NCBI GenBank assembly: GCA_036939355.1
Contig: JALLAP010000132.1
Span: forward strand, 1 to 27,244
From: Thalassiosira profunda
Taxonomy: Eukaryota; Bacillariophyta; Thalassiosirophyceae; Thalassiosirales; Thalassiosiraceae
Length of the DNA: 27,244 nucleotides
Direction of reading: 5' to 3'
Positions 1-7,521 of the stretch are shown here, one piece after another (position 1 is the stretch's first letter; each line of letters begins with the position of its first letter). Both the position numbers and the translations under genes were made by a program. The notes beneath the pieces were generated by a model. The model had not been told where the DNA came from, did not search any database, and worked only from the letters and a program-made list of their open reading frames with translations.

Positions 1-433
1 GGATCGGGGTGCCGTCTCGTGGTCGAGAAGAATGAGTGGGCGGCGGGGTGCATGTGAGTCCCTGGGATTGATGCCGCCCCCGCTTTGTGCCCTTCCTGGT
101 TTTATCCTCAATTGCAATTCTCTTTCATCCGCCTATAATTACAGACCCGCGGTGAACTTCCTCGTCAAGCTTTTGGATTGCGAGGGCTCCGCCATGAGCG
201 ACATCACCGTCCGCTTCGTCGACGAGAACGAGAAGGAGCTAGGGCGGGACTATTTTGCCGCCCCGTCGGGCCAGTGCACCGTGTCGGGGTACGGCAACAT
301 CAAAACGATCACGCCCCGGGGCGGGAACAGCGTCTTCATCACCGCGAGCGCCGATCTTTGTGGCAAAACCGGGGGGAATATCGTGAGCACGCAGTCAATG
401 CCCATAAATGGGCAGGTCACGGATTGCTTTTAG
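1..433 (+). CDS. 3' end of an unrecognised protein, two exons visible (partial)
   Basis: This is the end of a gene that enters from the left edge. Exon 1..53 is read in frame 1. It is followed by a 91-bp intron (54..144) with a GTGAGT donor and a TTACAG acceptor, and exon 145..433 ends at a TAG stop. The junction restores one frame: the visible protein runs from GSGCRLVVEKNEW through PAVNFLVKLLDCEGS to a C-terminal VTDCF. The last ~95 residues contain several cysteines (LLDCEG, GQCTV, ADLCG, VTDCF) and alternating hydrophobic and polar residues, which could be a small disulfide-stabilised beta domain in the secretory route. That is inference only. I do not recognise a family, and the start and N-terminal part lie outside the window. 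Confidence 0.6.
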   Translation, partial: DRGAVSWSRRMSGRRGACESLGLMPPPLCALPGFILNCNSLSSAYNYRPAVNFLVKLLDCEGSAMSDITVRFVDENEKELGRDYFAAPSGQCTVSGYGNIKTITPRGGNSVFITASADLCGKTGGNIVSTQSMPINGQVTDCF

Positions 434-810
434 GAGAGGAAGGGTGATCAGTGCCGATATATGGTATTGATGTCTTCGCGGGGGGCCTTCATTGGGAATG
501 GATAGTGCTCAGATTCTGCCCAGGTATCGGAGAGAAGAGCAAACAAAGACACGGAGTGCCCACATCAAGGGGGCTTGGGCGAAGACAAACATTCCCAGAA
601 GTTCCACACTGTATCCTGTGAGCTTATATTTACACAACATTGTGACGGGTCTAGCTGACCCATCAACCGCCGAAAGCAAAACTGCATAGCAAAACTGTTA
701 CAACTCATGAGAGCAGCCCACTCATGGAAAAGACGGCCCCTCAACGGGTAAACTTGAGATGGCCTTGGATGTGTACAAAGAAAACTCTTGCTCGGCGTGA
801 TAGCTTGTGG
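434..810. other. Intergenic, 3' ends of two convergent genes
   Basis: This 377-bp stretch lies between the stop of the left-edge gene and the stop of the minus-strand gene at 811. The only plus-strand open frame (492..689) has no recognisable protein character. I see no RNA gene or repeat. It probably holds the two 3' untranslated regions. Confidence 0.5.
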
Positions 811-1508
811 TCAGATGACTTGGTCGTTCCAGTAGGACGATGGGGCGGCAGATGATAAGCCAAAAACGTACTGCTTGTTTTGAACGTGGACCGGATGAAT
901 GAGCTCGCCGGTGACACCGCACATGTACATTTCGTCTTCGTTGCAGGCGCCACGCCATTCGTAGCCCTCGGCGGCAAACTCGACGAGGTTCCGCTCTGCA
1001 AAGTATTCGCAAAGAATGCATGCACGTGAGTTGATATGTAAAACGGGGAACGAGGAAAGAGAGGGGTGCAACTCTTACCAATACTCTCGCACATCTCCAC
1101 AGCGTCGCTCCATAATTTCGTCCGTATCCTATCCGAAAACTCTGATCTCATTGGGATCGGCACCACGACGACGCTCTCGTCGAACGACACTTGTCGCTTC
1201 GGCTTCGGCTTTTTGCTCGACGCTGCGGACGCCGGCGCCACCGACTGTCGCGAGAGGCGCTGCTCTTCGCGCAGCCCTTCTTCCAGTCGATCGTACTTGA
1301 GCGCTTGCTGGTATCGCGGGATGCCGCGAAGATCCCGGACGCTCCGTTCCGATACGGGGAGGTTGGCGGATTTGTGCTTGCCGAATATGCCAATCTTCTG
1401 GAGGAACTTGCTGCGGACTTGCTGGGACGTCCTCGGACTCGTCCTCGGCGGCGTCCGGCTGGACGCGTGCCTTGGCTTGCTGATGTCCAGCGCTTGCGAC
1501 GACGGCAT
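811..1508 (-). CDS. Diatom-type protein of unknown function, two exons, 204 aa
   Basis: Exon 1 is 1508..1079 and exon 2 is 995..811, separated by an 83-bp intron (GTAAGA donor, TTTGCAG acceptor) at phase 1. The ATG at 1508 (GCCGCCATGCCG) is preferred to the in-frame ATG at 1529 because of its better start context. The N-terminal third is basic and Ser/Pro/Arg-rich. It is followed by KPKRQVSFDESVVVVPIP and EFSDRIRTKLWSDAVEMCES. After the splice come RNLVEFAAEGYEWRGA, EDEMYMCGVTGELIHPVH and a short tail. From memory this layout (basic segment, VSFDE, Pro-Ile-Pro, LW, then an aromatic 'EFAAEG.. WR' block) recurs in unnamed diatom proteins. No enzyme motif, signal peptide or membrane segment is visible. 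The gene at 9670-10254 shares the KPKR.V.F core. Intron removal joins the conserved block without a break, so the model is well supported. Confidence 0.8.
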
Positions 1509-2346
1509 GGCGGCTGCTCTTATGCACATCGCTGCCTATGTATGCTCACCATTGCCGCCGCAGAGCGTTGTGTGCATTTATTCTTTGCTCGAGCAAGCGG
1601 CTTCAAGCTCGGGGAAGCGTCCGGAAGGCGCCGGTGTGTTCTCCTGTTGATTGCTCGGCCGAGGTTGTGGGGGGCGGAGGAGGGCTTGCTTCAGGAAGTC
1701 AGATCAACCGGTTTGATTGTCGTTTTCAATTATTGATTCCTATGTGGCGTAGTCGTAGTCATTTTTGGTGTGACATCAGGATGTCACATCCTTCCCTCCT
1801 CCGGAATGAAGGCGATTGCAAATTCACCAGCCCCCCGCCCCTCTCCTGTGGCGACCACAAACGCATAGCAAACACAGCCACACCGCCAAGGCATTTGGTA
1901 TCAATCTCAATCGTATGGTAACATGCTGATTTGCAAGAATAGATGATACGAGAAGGAGTACGGTGGGTTGTGTTTCCGTCGTTGTGTTTCTGCGAATGAG
2001 TTCTTTCCGGCCGGAATGCTCGCGATAGACAGGGCATGTCTTCAATTGCCCAGCTCTAGATACAAACAATACTTATCGATACCAAAAGAGGAGAGCGAGC
2101 AACCTAAATCTAAGTCAAATTAGCATTCCAGGTAGCTCGTCCTCTCATCAGAGCCGGGACCCAGTTGTCGGTATATCTCTGTCGAACTCCGATAAGTCGT
2201 TTGTTGAGACTGAACGAATATTGTTTTCTTCGATCCAGCCTCTTTGCGTTCCAATAGTTCGGAAAGCGCAGAATTTCTACTCATCCTATCCATCGTCATC
2301 CAACTCAACATCACCACTCTCCGCAACGACGCCGTAAGTTGATAGC
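1509..2346. other. Intergenic, 838 bp, no gene recognised
   Basis: This is the upstream region of the 811-1508 gene and the 3' flank of the 2347-2881 gene. Open frames here (plus 1538..1921, minus 1759..2037, minus 2120..2326) have no recognisable domains and low-quality composition. The one clear structure is the palindrome at 1769-1788, listed separately. Confidence 0.5.
1769..1788. promoter_or_regulatory. Perfect 9-bp inverted repeat, possible bZIP-type site
   Basis: TGTGACATC and GATGTCACA form perfect 9-bp arms around a 2-base AG spacer. The TGACA/TGTCA half sites resemble dimeric leucine-zipper sites. Diatom CO2/cAMP-responsive elements use the related TGACGT half site, but the match here is not exact. 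It lies about 260 bp upstream of the minus-strand start at 1508. A regulatory role is inference. Confidence 0.3.
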
Positions 2347-2881
2347 TTATTCCTTGAACAGTCCGGGGTACGTCTTTTTGTACGCCGTAAAGTTGGGGGC
2401 ATTGATGTCCAGCCGCGTCACGGGGCTCTTGCGCTCAAGGGTCAGGCGCTTCTGGGGAGGGAACGCCGACGTCATCTGGGTGCGGGCATTGGCGTACCGG
2501 GCCGTGCGGGCGGCCTTGGCATCCGCGGACGGAGATCCGGTTTCCCAGCTTTTGTTGCGTATTCACCAGCAAAATTGCAACCCATCATATATCGAAAAAG
2601 TAACGCAGTGTGAGGTTGAAGGGAAACAGAGAGTAATGCAAGGAAAAGGAAACCTTTTGCAAAGCTCACACTTCGGTGGGATCCGACACCTTCTCCTGCC
2701 CCATCGTGCCGGCATTGGCCACCAACGGCGCCGCGGCGAAGATGGACGCTCCAGCGGCAGCGATGAACGCCTTGCGGTCCATCTGAGCGTTCAGGGCCGT
2801 GGTCTGGGGTCCCTGGGCCGCCGGGGCAAATGCCGCGGCGGAGGAAAGGGCGGCGAGGGCGACGATGGCGGAGAGCTTCAT
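2347..2881 (-). CDS. Nuclear-encoded thylakoid-lumen protein, probably photosystem-associated, 137 aa
   Basis: Exon 1 is 2881..2670 and exon 2 is 2548..2347, with a 121-bp intron (GTGAGC donor, AAAAG acceptor). Splicing turns ...DPTEV plus the next exon into DPTEVWETGSPSADAKAAR. The N-terminus carries a three-part address: a signal peptide (MKLSAIVALAALSSAA), the plastid motif AAAFAP at ~16-21, then MDRKAFIAAAGASIFAAAPLVANA (~34-57 in two parts: a charged start and a hydrophobic core ending in ANA), which is a typical thylakoid-transfer signal. The mature protein is only ~80 residues and basic, ending in NFTAYKKTYPGLFKE. That size and location suit a small lumenal subunit of photosystem I or II, such as those described in diatom photosystem structures, but I cannot assign the subunit. 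It could instead be a free lumenal protein. Confidence 0.85.
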
Positions 2882-3319
2882 TTTGTACAATACCTGGGGG
2901 AGAGGAAGGATGAGGAAGCAAATGTCAGACGCGATCGGGGGTCGATGATTTATCGCAGCCACCGATGAACCCGCAGCCGAGACCTCCTGCGGCCGCCTAG
3001 AGCCGCCGCCGCGCCCATGCTGGTCGTCACGCACCTTGAATGATCAACTTTGGCGCTCGCTGCCAATGCTTCGTTCGGTGCTCGGTGCGTGTTGGGAAAG
3101 ATTTCCCGCTTGCTGACACTTCAAGTTGGCTTTTAGCACGGACTCCCGATAGCCGTAGATGCGTGGAATAGTCGTAGGTACAAAAGTGGGTGCAATGGTA
3201 GGTGAGAGAGGAAGTTGCAACAGTCCTCATTTATTGCTGCAACAGCGAACCAAACCTTCAGCACAGCCACCCCATGTCTCACTTCTCTATAATATGTGGC
3301 ATGTGTGCCTCGTCCCCAT
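2882..3319. other. Intergenic/promoter region, 438 bp
   Basis: This stretch lies between the lumen-protein start at 2881 and the stop of the PDZ gene at 3320. It probably holds the promoter and leader of the former and the 3' region of the latter. Open frames here are short and give no recognisable protein. Confidence 0.4.
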
Positions 3320-4152
3320 CTAATCAACTCTCTCGAGGACCAGCCAAACGTCCCTTCCCTCCACATCCATCCGGTTGCTGCCAACGGCGTCGAGCACTTC
3401 CTCCAGCGGACGGCCGTCCACCGAGTACATGAAGCGTTTCGTCTTTGGCTGTCCGATCCCCCCCGCGAGGAGCTGCCACGTGGGCGTTTCCATCGTCGTT
3501 TGGCACGCGGTGATTGCTCGCACAATGTCTCCCTCTTTCACTCCCGCGGCCGCTCCATTTCCGTCCGGATCCACCTCGTCCACGGACGTGAGACCGGGCA
3601 TGGAAACTTCCTCTCCCAACATGAGGCCCAAGGGCAGTGGCGCTTGAATGGCAACGATGCGAGATTTGCCTGTATGTTCCCGGTGGTATCATTGGTGCCA
3701 AATAATGCGCATGAGATATGTTCACAACATTCATATCACGAGCCCGTATGAATTATTGCAAAGCACTCACCGCCTTTCAATCTCGGCGGAAAATCGACGC
3801 GCTCCATCACCTCCTCGCCCATATCCTTCAGTATCGGCACCTCGGCGCTGTATCTCATTCTCTGCTTGTCCTTCTTCTGCTGATCCGCCCTCTCTGCCGC
3901 CCGTGCCGCTTGCTCCTTTGCTTCATTCTCCCGCTGCACTTCCATCTTGGAGGATTCGATGGCCGATACCTCCTCTCGTAATTTGGCCGCCTTCTCCAGC
4001 AAGGTCTCCGTTTCGTCGCTATTGGGCGACGATTGCAGCGCGTGCGGTCGGCGCGGTGCGGACGTGGTCCTCGCGGGCCCAGCAAAGGCGAGCGTCACCG
4101 CCGCTTCGCGTGACAGGCACAGCGCCGCGACGATGAGAGACGAAGCGCGCAT
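3320..4152 (-). CDS. Plastid-targeted coiled-coil/PDZ-domain protein, 243 aa
   Basis: Exon 1 is 4152..3771 and exon 2 is 3669..3320, with a 101-bp intron (GTGAGT donor, ATACAG acceptor) at phase 1. The start (AAAGAATGCGCG) opens a signal peptide, MRASSLIVAALCLSREAAV, followed by TLAFAGP, which fits the stramenopile plastid cleavage motif with Phe at +1. Residues ~48-110 are an acidic-basic helix rich in E, K, R and A (likely coiled coil, ending QQKKDKQRM). After the splice come a PLPLGLML carboxylate-binding-loop-like motif and DPDGNGAAAGVKEGDIVRAI, the characteristic PDZ core where the domain offers its peptide groove. The C-terminus is DVWLVLERVD. No protease domain is present, so this is probably an adaptor or scaffold in the stroma, not a Deg or Tsp protease. 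It is head to head with the 4444 gene, 291 bp apart. Confidence 0.82.
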
Positions 4153-4443
4153 TCTTTCGCCCCCCTCTTTGCAATCTAGACGCCGGATGTGGCGCGCTGG
4201 CGCTGGGGATGAGGGCAGGAGCGGGCAACAGGGCGGGGGAGGAGTGGGGCGCAGTGGGGAACTAACTGAGAGTACTGGAGAGAAGGGAAAAGACCACCAC
4301 GCGTCCCGCCAAAACCGGCCGCTTTTCAGCCACTCAAAACACCTTTCATTCCTCTCCAACCCCAAACTCACTTCTGCCACGCCGCTGCCCTCGCTGCACG
4401 CCCCCGCCGCCGCCGCATAGACCCTATCCACTCATTCATCAAA

Positions 4444-4856
4444 ATGCCTTCCGCCGACGAGCCGCTGACGCCTGTCCAACTGGCGATAAATGGGCTGAAG
4501 GTGCGTGGCGATGGCGATACGTGACAGAAGTCTAAGTTGTGGCGCAGATGATGCCAGCTGCGAGTTGGGCAGCCGATGCCGGTCGCGGCCATTCGCTGCC
4601 CTGGATCTATTGTCGACGCGCCAGCTAGATGAGGCATCCTTTTTGCAATTGTGCATTTCGACACTCACCAAACCCTTGTTGCTCCCGCAATCACAAACAC
4701 ACACGTGCACCAACAAAAATCGAACAGCTCTTATTTGCCATTTCGCCCCTGATAGCCCTGTTTTACGTCATTTACACCGGATTCGAGCCCGAGGAGGTCG
4801 AGAAGAAGAAGCGGTCGCAAAGGGGGGACTTTCAGCTGGACGGCCATGCGGAATAA
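4444..4856 (+). CDS. Small single-pass membrane protein, 61 aa, two exons
   Basis: Exon 4444..4500 encodes MPSADEPLTPVQLAINGLK and ends at a GTGCGT donor. Exon 4728..4856 starts after a GAACAG acceptor at phase 0 and continues LLFAISPLIALFYVIY, TGFEPEEVEKKKRSQ to a TAA stop. The 227-bp intron is the longest here and contains TTGCAA. The protein has one membrane segment (~20-36) and a basic, then acidic tail. The size and form resemble small accessory subunits of ER, mitochondrial or translocon complexes, but I do not recognise the family. The second exon is clearly coding-like. The first exon is inferred from the good donor, the phase match and an ATG in a clean context. Confidence 0.62.
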
Positions 4857-5350
4857 CGATGTTGTGGGGGGCAGAGGCCCTTTGGGATGTTGGCATATAT
4901 CGGGACAATCCTGTTCGAGGGGAGGTACAAAACGTGTGGGGGGAGAGGGGCTGCGGATTTTGATGTTGATGGGGCGCATATCGGTTCATCGGGAAGAAGG
5001 GACCGCTGATCTCGTTGCATCGGGGGATATTCTTCCGGTAAGGCGCAGATGGATGAGGTATGCATGTGTGATCTAGAGGTACATTCGCACGTCAGTTGTC
5101 GCAACAATTCTTATCCACATTTCAGTGTAGCATCTTTTAGCGTTGATTCGAAGAAGCAGGTATCCTAGTTACCCCTTTCCCGGTGTCAATTGGTCAACGC
5201 CGAATCATTTGCGCTCTTTTTTAGGGTTGCAAATCGGAGCGGCACCACCCCTTTTCCCCAGAATGTGCATACCCTCCGCATATTCGCCTCGCGTTCTGCA
5301 ATCAAAGCGCATCGATCCAAAATTGCTGTAGGGCGGCGCGCCCAATCCTC
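4857..5350. other. Intergenic, 3' ends of convergent genes
   Basis: This 494-bp stretch lies between the stops of the 61-residue protein gene and the Lys-rich plastid protein gene. I see no gene, RNA or strong repeat. A TTGCAA copy is at 5227-5232. Confidence 0.5.
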
Positions 5351-5722
5351 CTACTCGCCCTTCCCCAGCTTGCTCTTCACCTTGCTCTTCATCCGACGAC
5401 CCTTGCTCTTCACCTTCGCCCCGATCGACTTGATCTTCTCCAGCGGCTTCGTCTTCCCCTCCCCTCCGCCCTCACTGCCGACGGGAGCTTCGTCGTCCAC
5501 CACGTCGTCGTCCCCCGCGGCGATGTGCCTCCGGATGGCCGCCAAAGTGAGCTCCAGATCCTGCTCCTTGTTCTTGGCCGGCTTGGCGGCCAGTATCGTA
5601 TCCGTCCTAGCGATGGTTGCGGATTTGATGCCCCCGCTTATCCTTGCAGGCGCGAACGCCGAGGCAAGGGCAGGGAGCGTCGAGAGCAGCGCCGCGAGGG
5701 CGACGAGGAGGAACGTCTTCAT
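5351..5722 (-). CDS. Plastid-targeted Lys-rich protein with an ASAFAP motif, 123 aa
   Basis: The start at 5722 (MKTFLLVALAALLSTLPAL) is preferred over the longer open frame because it opens directly with a signal peptide. Residues ~22-27 are the textbook stramenopile plastid motif ASAFAP, followed by a short Ser/Thr/Arg transit region. The middle carries a helical stretch (EQDLELTLAAIRRHIA) and an acidic segment (DDDVVDDEAP). The last ~35 residues are almost wholly Lys/Ser/Gly (IKSIGAKVKSKGRRMKSKVK), strongly basic with an amphipathic K..K spacing. No known domain is visible. The basic tail could bind nucleic acid, an acidic membrane surface or an assembly partner. The gene is head to head with the isochorismatase gene at 6106, with 383 bp between the two starts. 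Confidence 0.78.
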   Translation of the reverse strand: MKTFLLVALAALLSTLPALASAFAPARISGGIKSATIARTDTILAAKPAKNKEQDLELTLAAIRRHIAAGDDDVVDDEAPVGSEGGGEGKTKPLEKIKSIGAKVKSKGRRMKSKVKSKLGKGE

Positions 5723-6105
5723 CGTAGACGCACGAGGCACGAGGGTGAAGCCCAAAGGCAGACCAGGCGGGATCTATTGTACCTCCGAGCGATGAAGGTA
5801 GGGCAGTGTCCGGCAAATGGTAAATGGGCCACTAATTGCAAGGAGGGCGGCGATGATGCGACGTTGTTGACGAGCAATGAAGCAATGAGGGCGAGGGCGA
5901 GTGAACACGCACGCACTTACTTGAGCTCACATCTTGTGAGGGAGCCATTTATGTCACATTCAAATCCGGCCATGCAACAGTACTGATTCGTCCGTTTGGA
6001 CAGATAAGTGGACCGATTTCGCTCTCTTCACCTTCACCTCGAGCGACAGTCCTCTTCTTCTCTCCCATTGGCAGGGGCCCCAACCAGGGCCACCGGAGCA
6101 AGCAC
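5723..6105. promoter_or_regulatory. Head-to-head promoter region between two plastid-protein genes
   Basis: This 383-bp stretch separates two divergent ATGs, both of plastid-addressed proteins, so the two genes may share regulation. A TTGCAA copy lies at 5835-5840. I see no clear TATA box or other well-defined site. Confidence 0.35.
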
Positions 6106-6894
6106 ATGCCTCGCAGCGCCCGCCCTGAGCCCCGGCAACCTCTCACCGTCGCCCTCCTACTGAATCTGGCGTTTGGCGCCTCAATCTGCGCCGCCTTCTC
6201 GCCCGGCAGGATACCCCCACTTCAATCACACAAATTCACCATCGCCTCCCCTCCGAACAAAGAGCGCAGACGCCCCAACATGTCCCTCGCCGCGGGCCGC
6301 CGGGCGGTGGGCAAATTGTCCCCGTCCACCACCGCCCTCCTCGTCTGCGACGTCCAGGAGCGGTTCCGCCCCCTCATCCACAAGATGGAGACGGTGATCA
6401 ATACGACCAAATTCCTGACGTCGACGGCGAAGGAATTGGACGTCCCCATCGTGGCCACGCAGCAGTACACCAAGGTGTTTGGGCCGACGATTTCCGAGGC
6501 GTTTGCCGATCCGGGCGACGTTGGAACGAAGGTGCCGGTGTTCGAGAAGAAAAAGTTCAGCATGCTCACCGACGAATGCTCTGCGCATTTGACGTCGCTT
6601 GGCAGATCTTCCTACCTTCTCGTAGGGATCGAAGCGCACGTGTGCCTGCAGCAAACCGTCCTCGATTTGTTGGAGGAGGGGCACGACGTGCACATTATTA
6701 CAGACGGGGCGAGCAGCCAGCAAAAGTACGATCGGGAAATGGCCCTGCAACGGATGGAGTCGGCGGGGGCCTGGCTGACCACGGCGCAGTCGGCAGCGTT
6801 CATGCTGATGGGGAGCGCGGAGCATCCGAAGTTCAAGGCGGTGAGCCAGTTGGTCAAGGATCACATGGCGCTGCCGAACGAGTTCAACGAGTGA
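6106..6894 (+). CDS. Plastid-targeted isochorismatase-like cysteine hydrolase, 262 aa
   Basis: Residues ~70-255 are a full isochorismatase-fold domain of the ISOC1/ISOC2-like group. The family triad is visible: D82 in LLVCDVQERF, K148 in FEKKKFSM, and C180 in VGIEAHVCLQQT. A typical ITDGASSQ follows. Members hydrolyse amide or vinyl-ether bonds, but the substrate of the ISOC2 group is not established. The N-terminal ~65 residues lie outside the fold: a hydrophobic core (LTVALLLNLAFGAS) then ICAAFSP, which fits a signal peptide plus plastid motif with Phe at +1, so stromal location is likely. An internal ATG at 6280 (MSLAAGRR) could start a cytosolic form. No intron is seen. It shares an upstream region with the Lys-rich plastid gene. 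Confidence 0.88.
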   Translation: MPRSARPEPRQPLTVALLLNLAFGASICAAFSPGRIPPLQSHKFTIASPPNKERRRPNMSLAAGRRAVGKLSPSTTALLVCDVQERFRPLIHKMETVINTTKFLTSTAKELDVPIVATQQYTKVFGPTISEAFADPGDVGTKVPVFEKKKFSMLTDECSAHLTSLGRSSYLLVGIEAHVCLQQTVLDLLEEGHDVHIITDGASSQQKYDREMALQRMESAGAWLTTAQSAAFMLMGSAEHPKFKAVSQLVKDHMALPNEFNE

Positions 6895-7521
6895 TGAGGT
6901 CGGGGAGGTGGAAGTGGGATGATTGCAATCAGTGGCAGAGAAGGACATACATACTTTGCATCTCATTTGGTGCGATCGCTTTGCAAATGAAGAGATGTCG
7001 CCTATTGCAGCCACCATCAACCGGAACTCTGCGAAACAAATCGAAGCAGGATGTGCCCGGAACGATGCTTTGACTTTGGAGTTTGCAGTTGAAGCGCTTG
7101 CAAAGAGTCAATACGCTCTGTGAGCTAGGGACAAGTAATAAATAGAGCTCCTCTTGCGAGCAGTGCAATTCTCCCACCTACAGCTCTGTTGCAATGCCTG
7201 TTGTTTCAAGCTCAGGGCGGGAGCGAACAAGTGGGGGGTGGGGGTTCGTTGGTTCATTCTCTTGGTAAAAGGCGGCGTGTCGCAACAAACCTTCGCAGGG
7301 TAGGTCGCCCTGAAAATTTGCACCGACAGAGCGAGCCGTTTTTGCGCAACCATTCACTCGAACGACAACAAGCAACGCCTCGAACGGCGAAGGAGACCCC
7401 TCCTCGAGCGGTGGCGGAGCGGCGCCACGACGGGGCGGGCACCGCAGCGTCGTCAGAGCGGGGTGGCCACTGCGCTTCGATGTTGCCTGTCGCAGGCACA
7501 GCGCTTGTGTGTGCATAAGAT
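6895..7521. other. Intergenic, 627 bp, no gene recognised
   Basis: This lies between the isochorismatase stop and the protease start, both on the plus strand. It contains several TTGCAA copies (6981-6986, 7099-7104, 7189-7194). Minus-strand open frames (7108..7353, 7178..7516) show no domain and are probably chance. Confidence 0.45.

Noticed and set aside
2120..2326. Minus-strand 68-codon frame
   Set aside because: It has no domain, no signal and no neighbour support; length is within chance in this composition.
5190..5795. Plus-strand open frame of 201 codons
   Set aside because: It is antisense to the 5351-5722 plastid gene and has Ser/Pro composition typical of the complement of a Lys-rich gene.
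6226..7020. Minus-strand open frame of 264 codons
   Set aside because: It is antisense to the isochorismatase domain and is His/Arg/Leu-rich shadow sequence.
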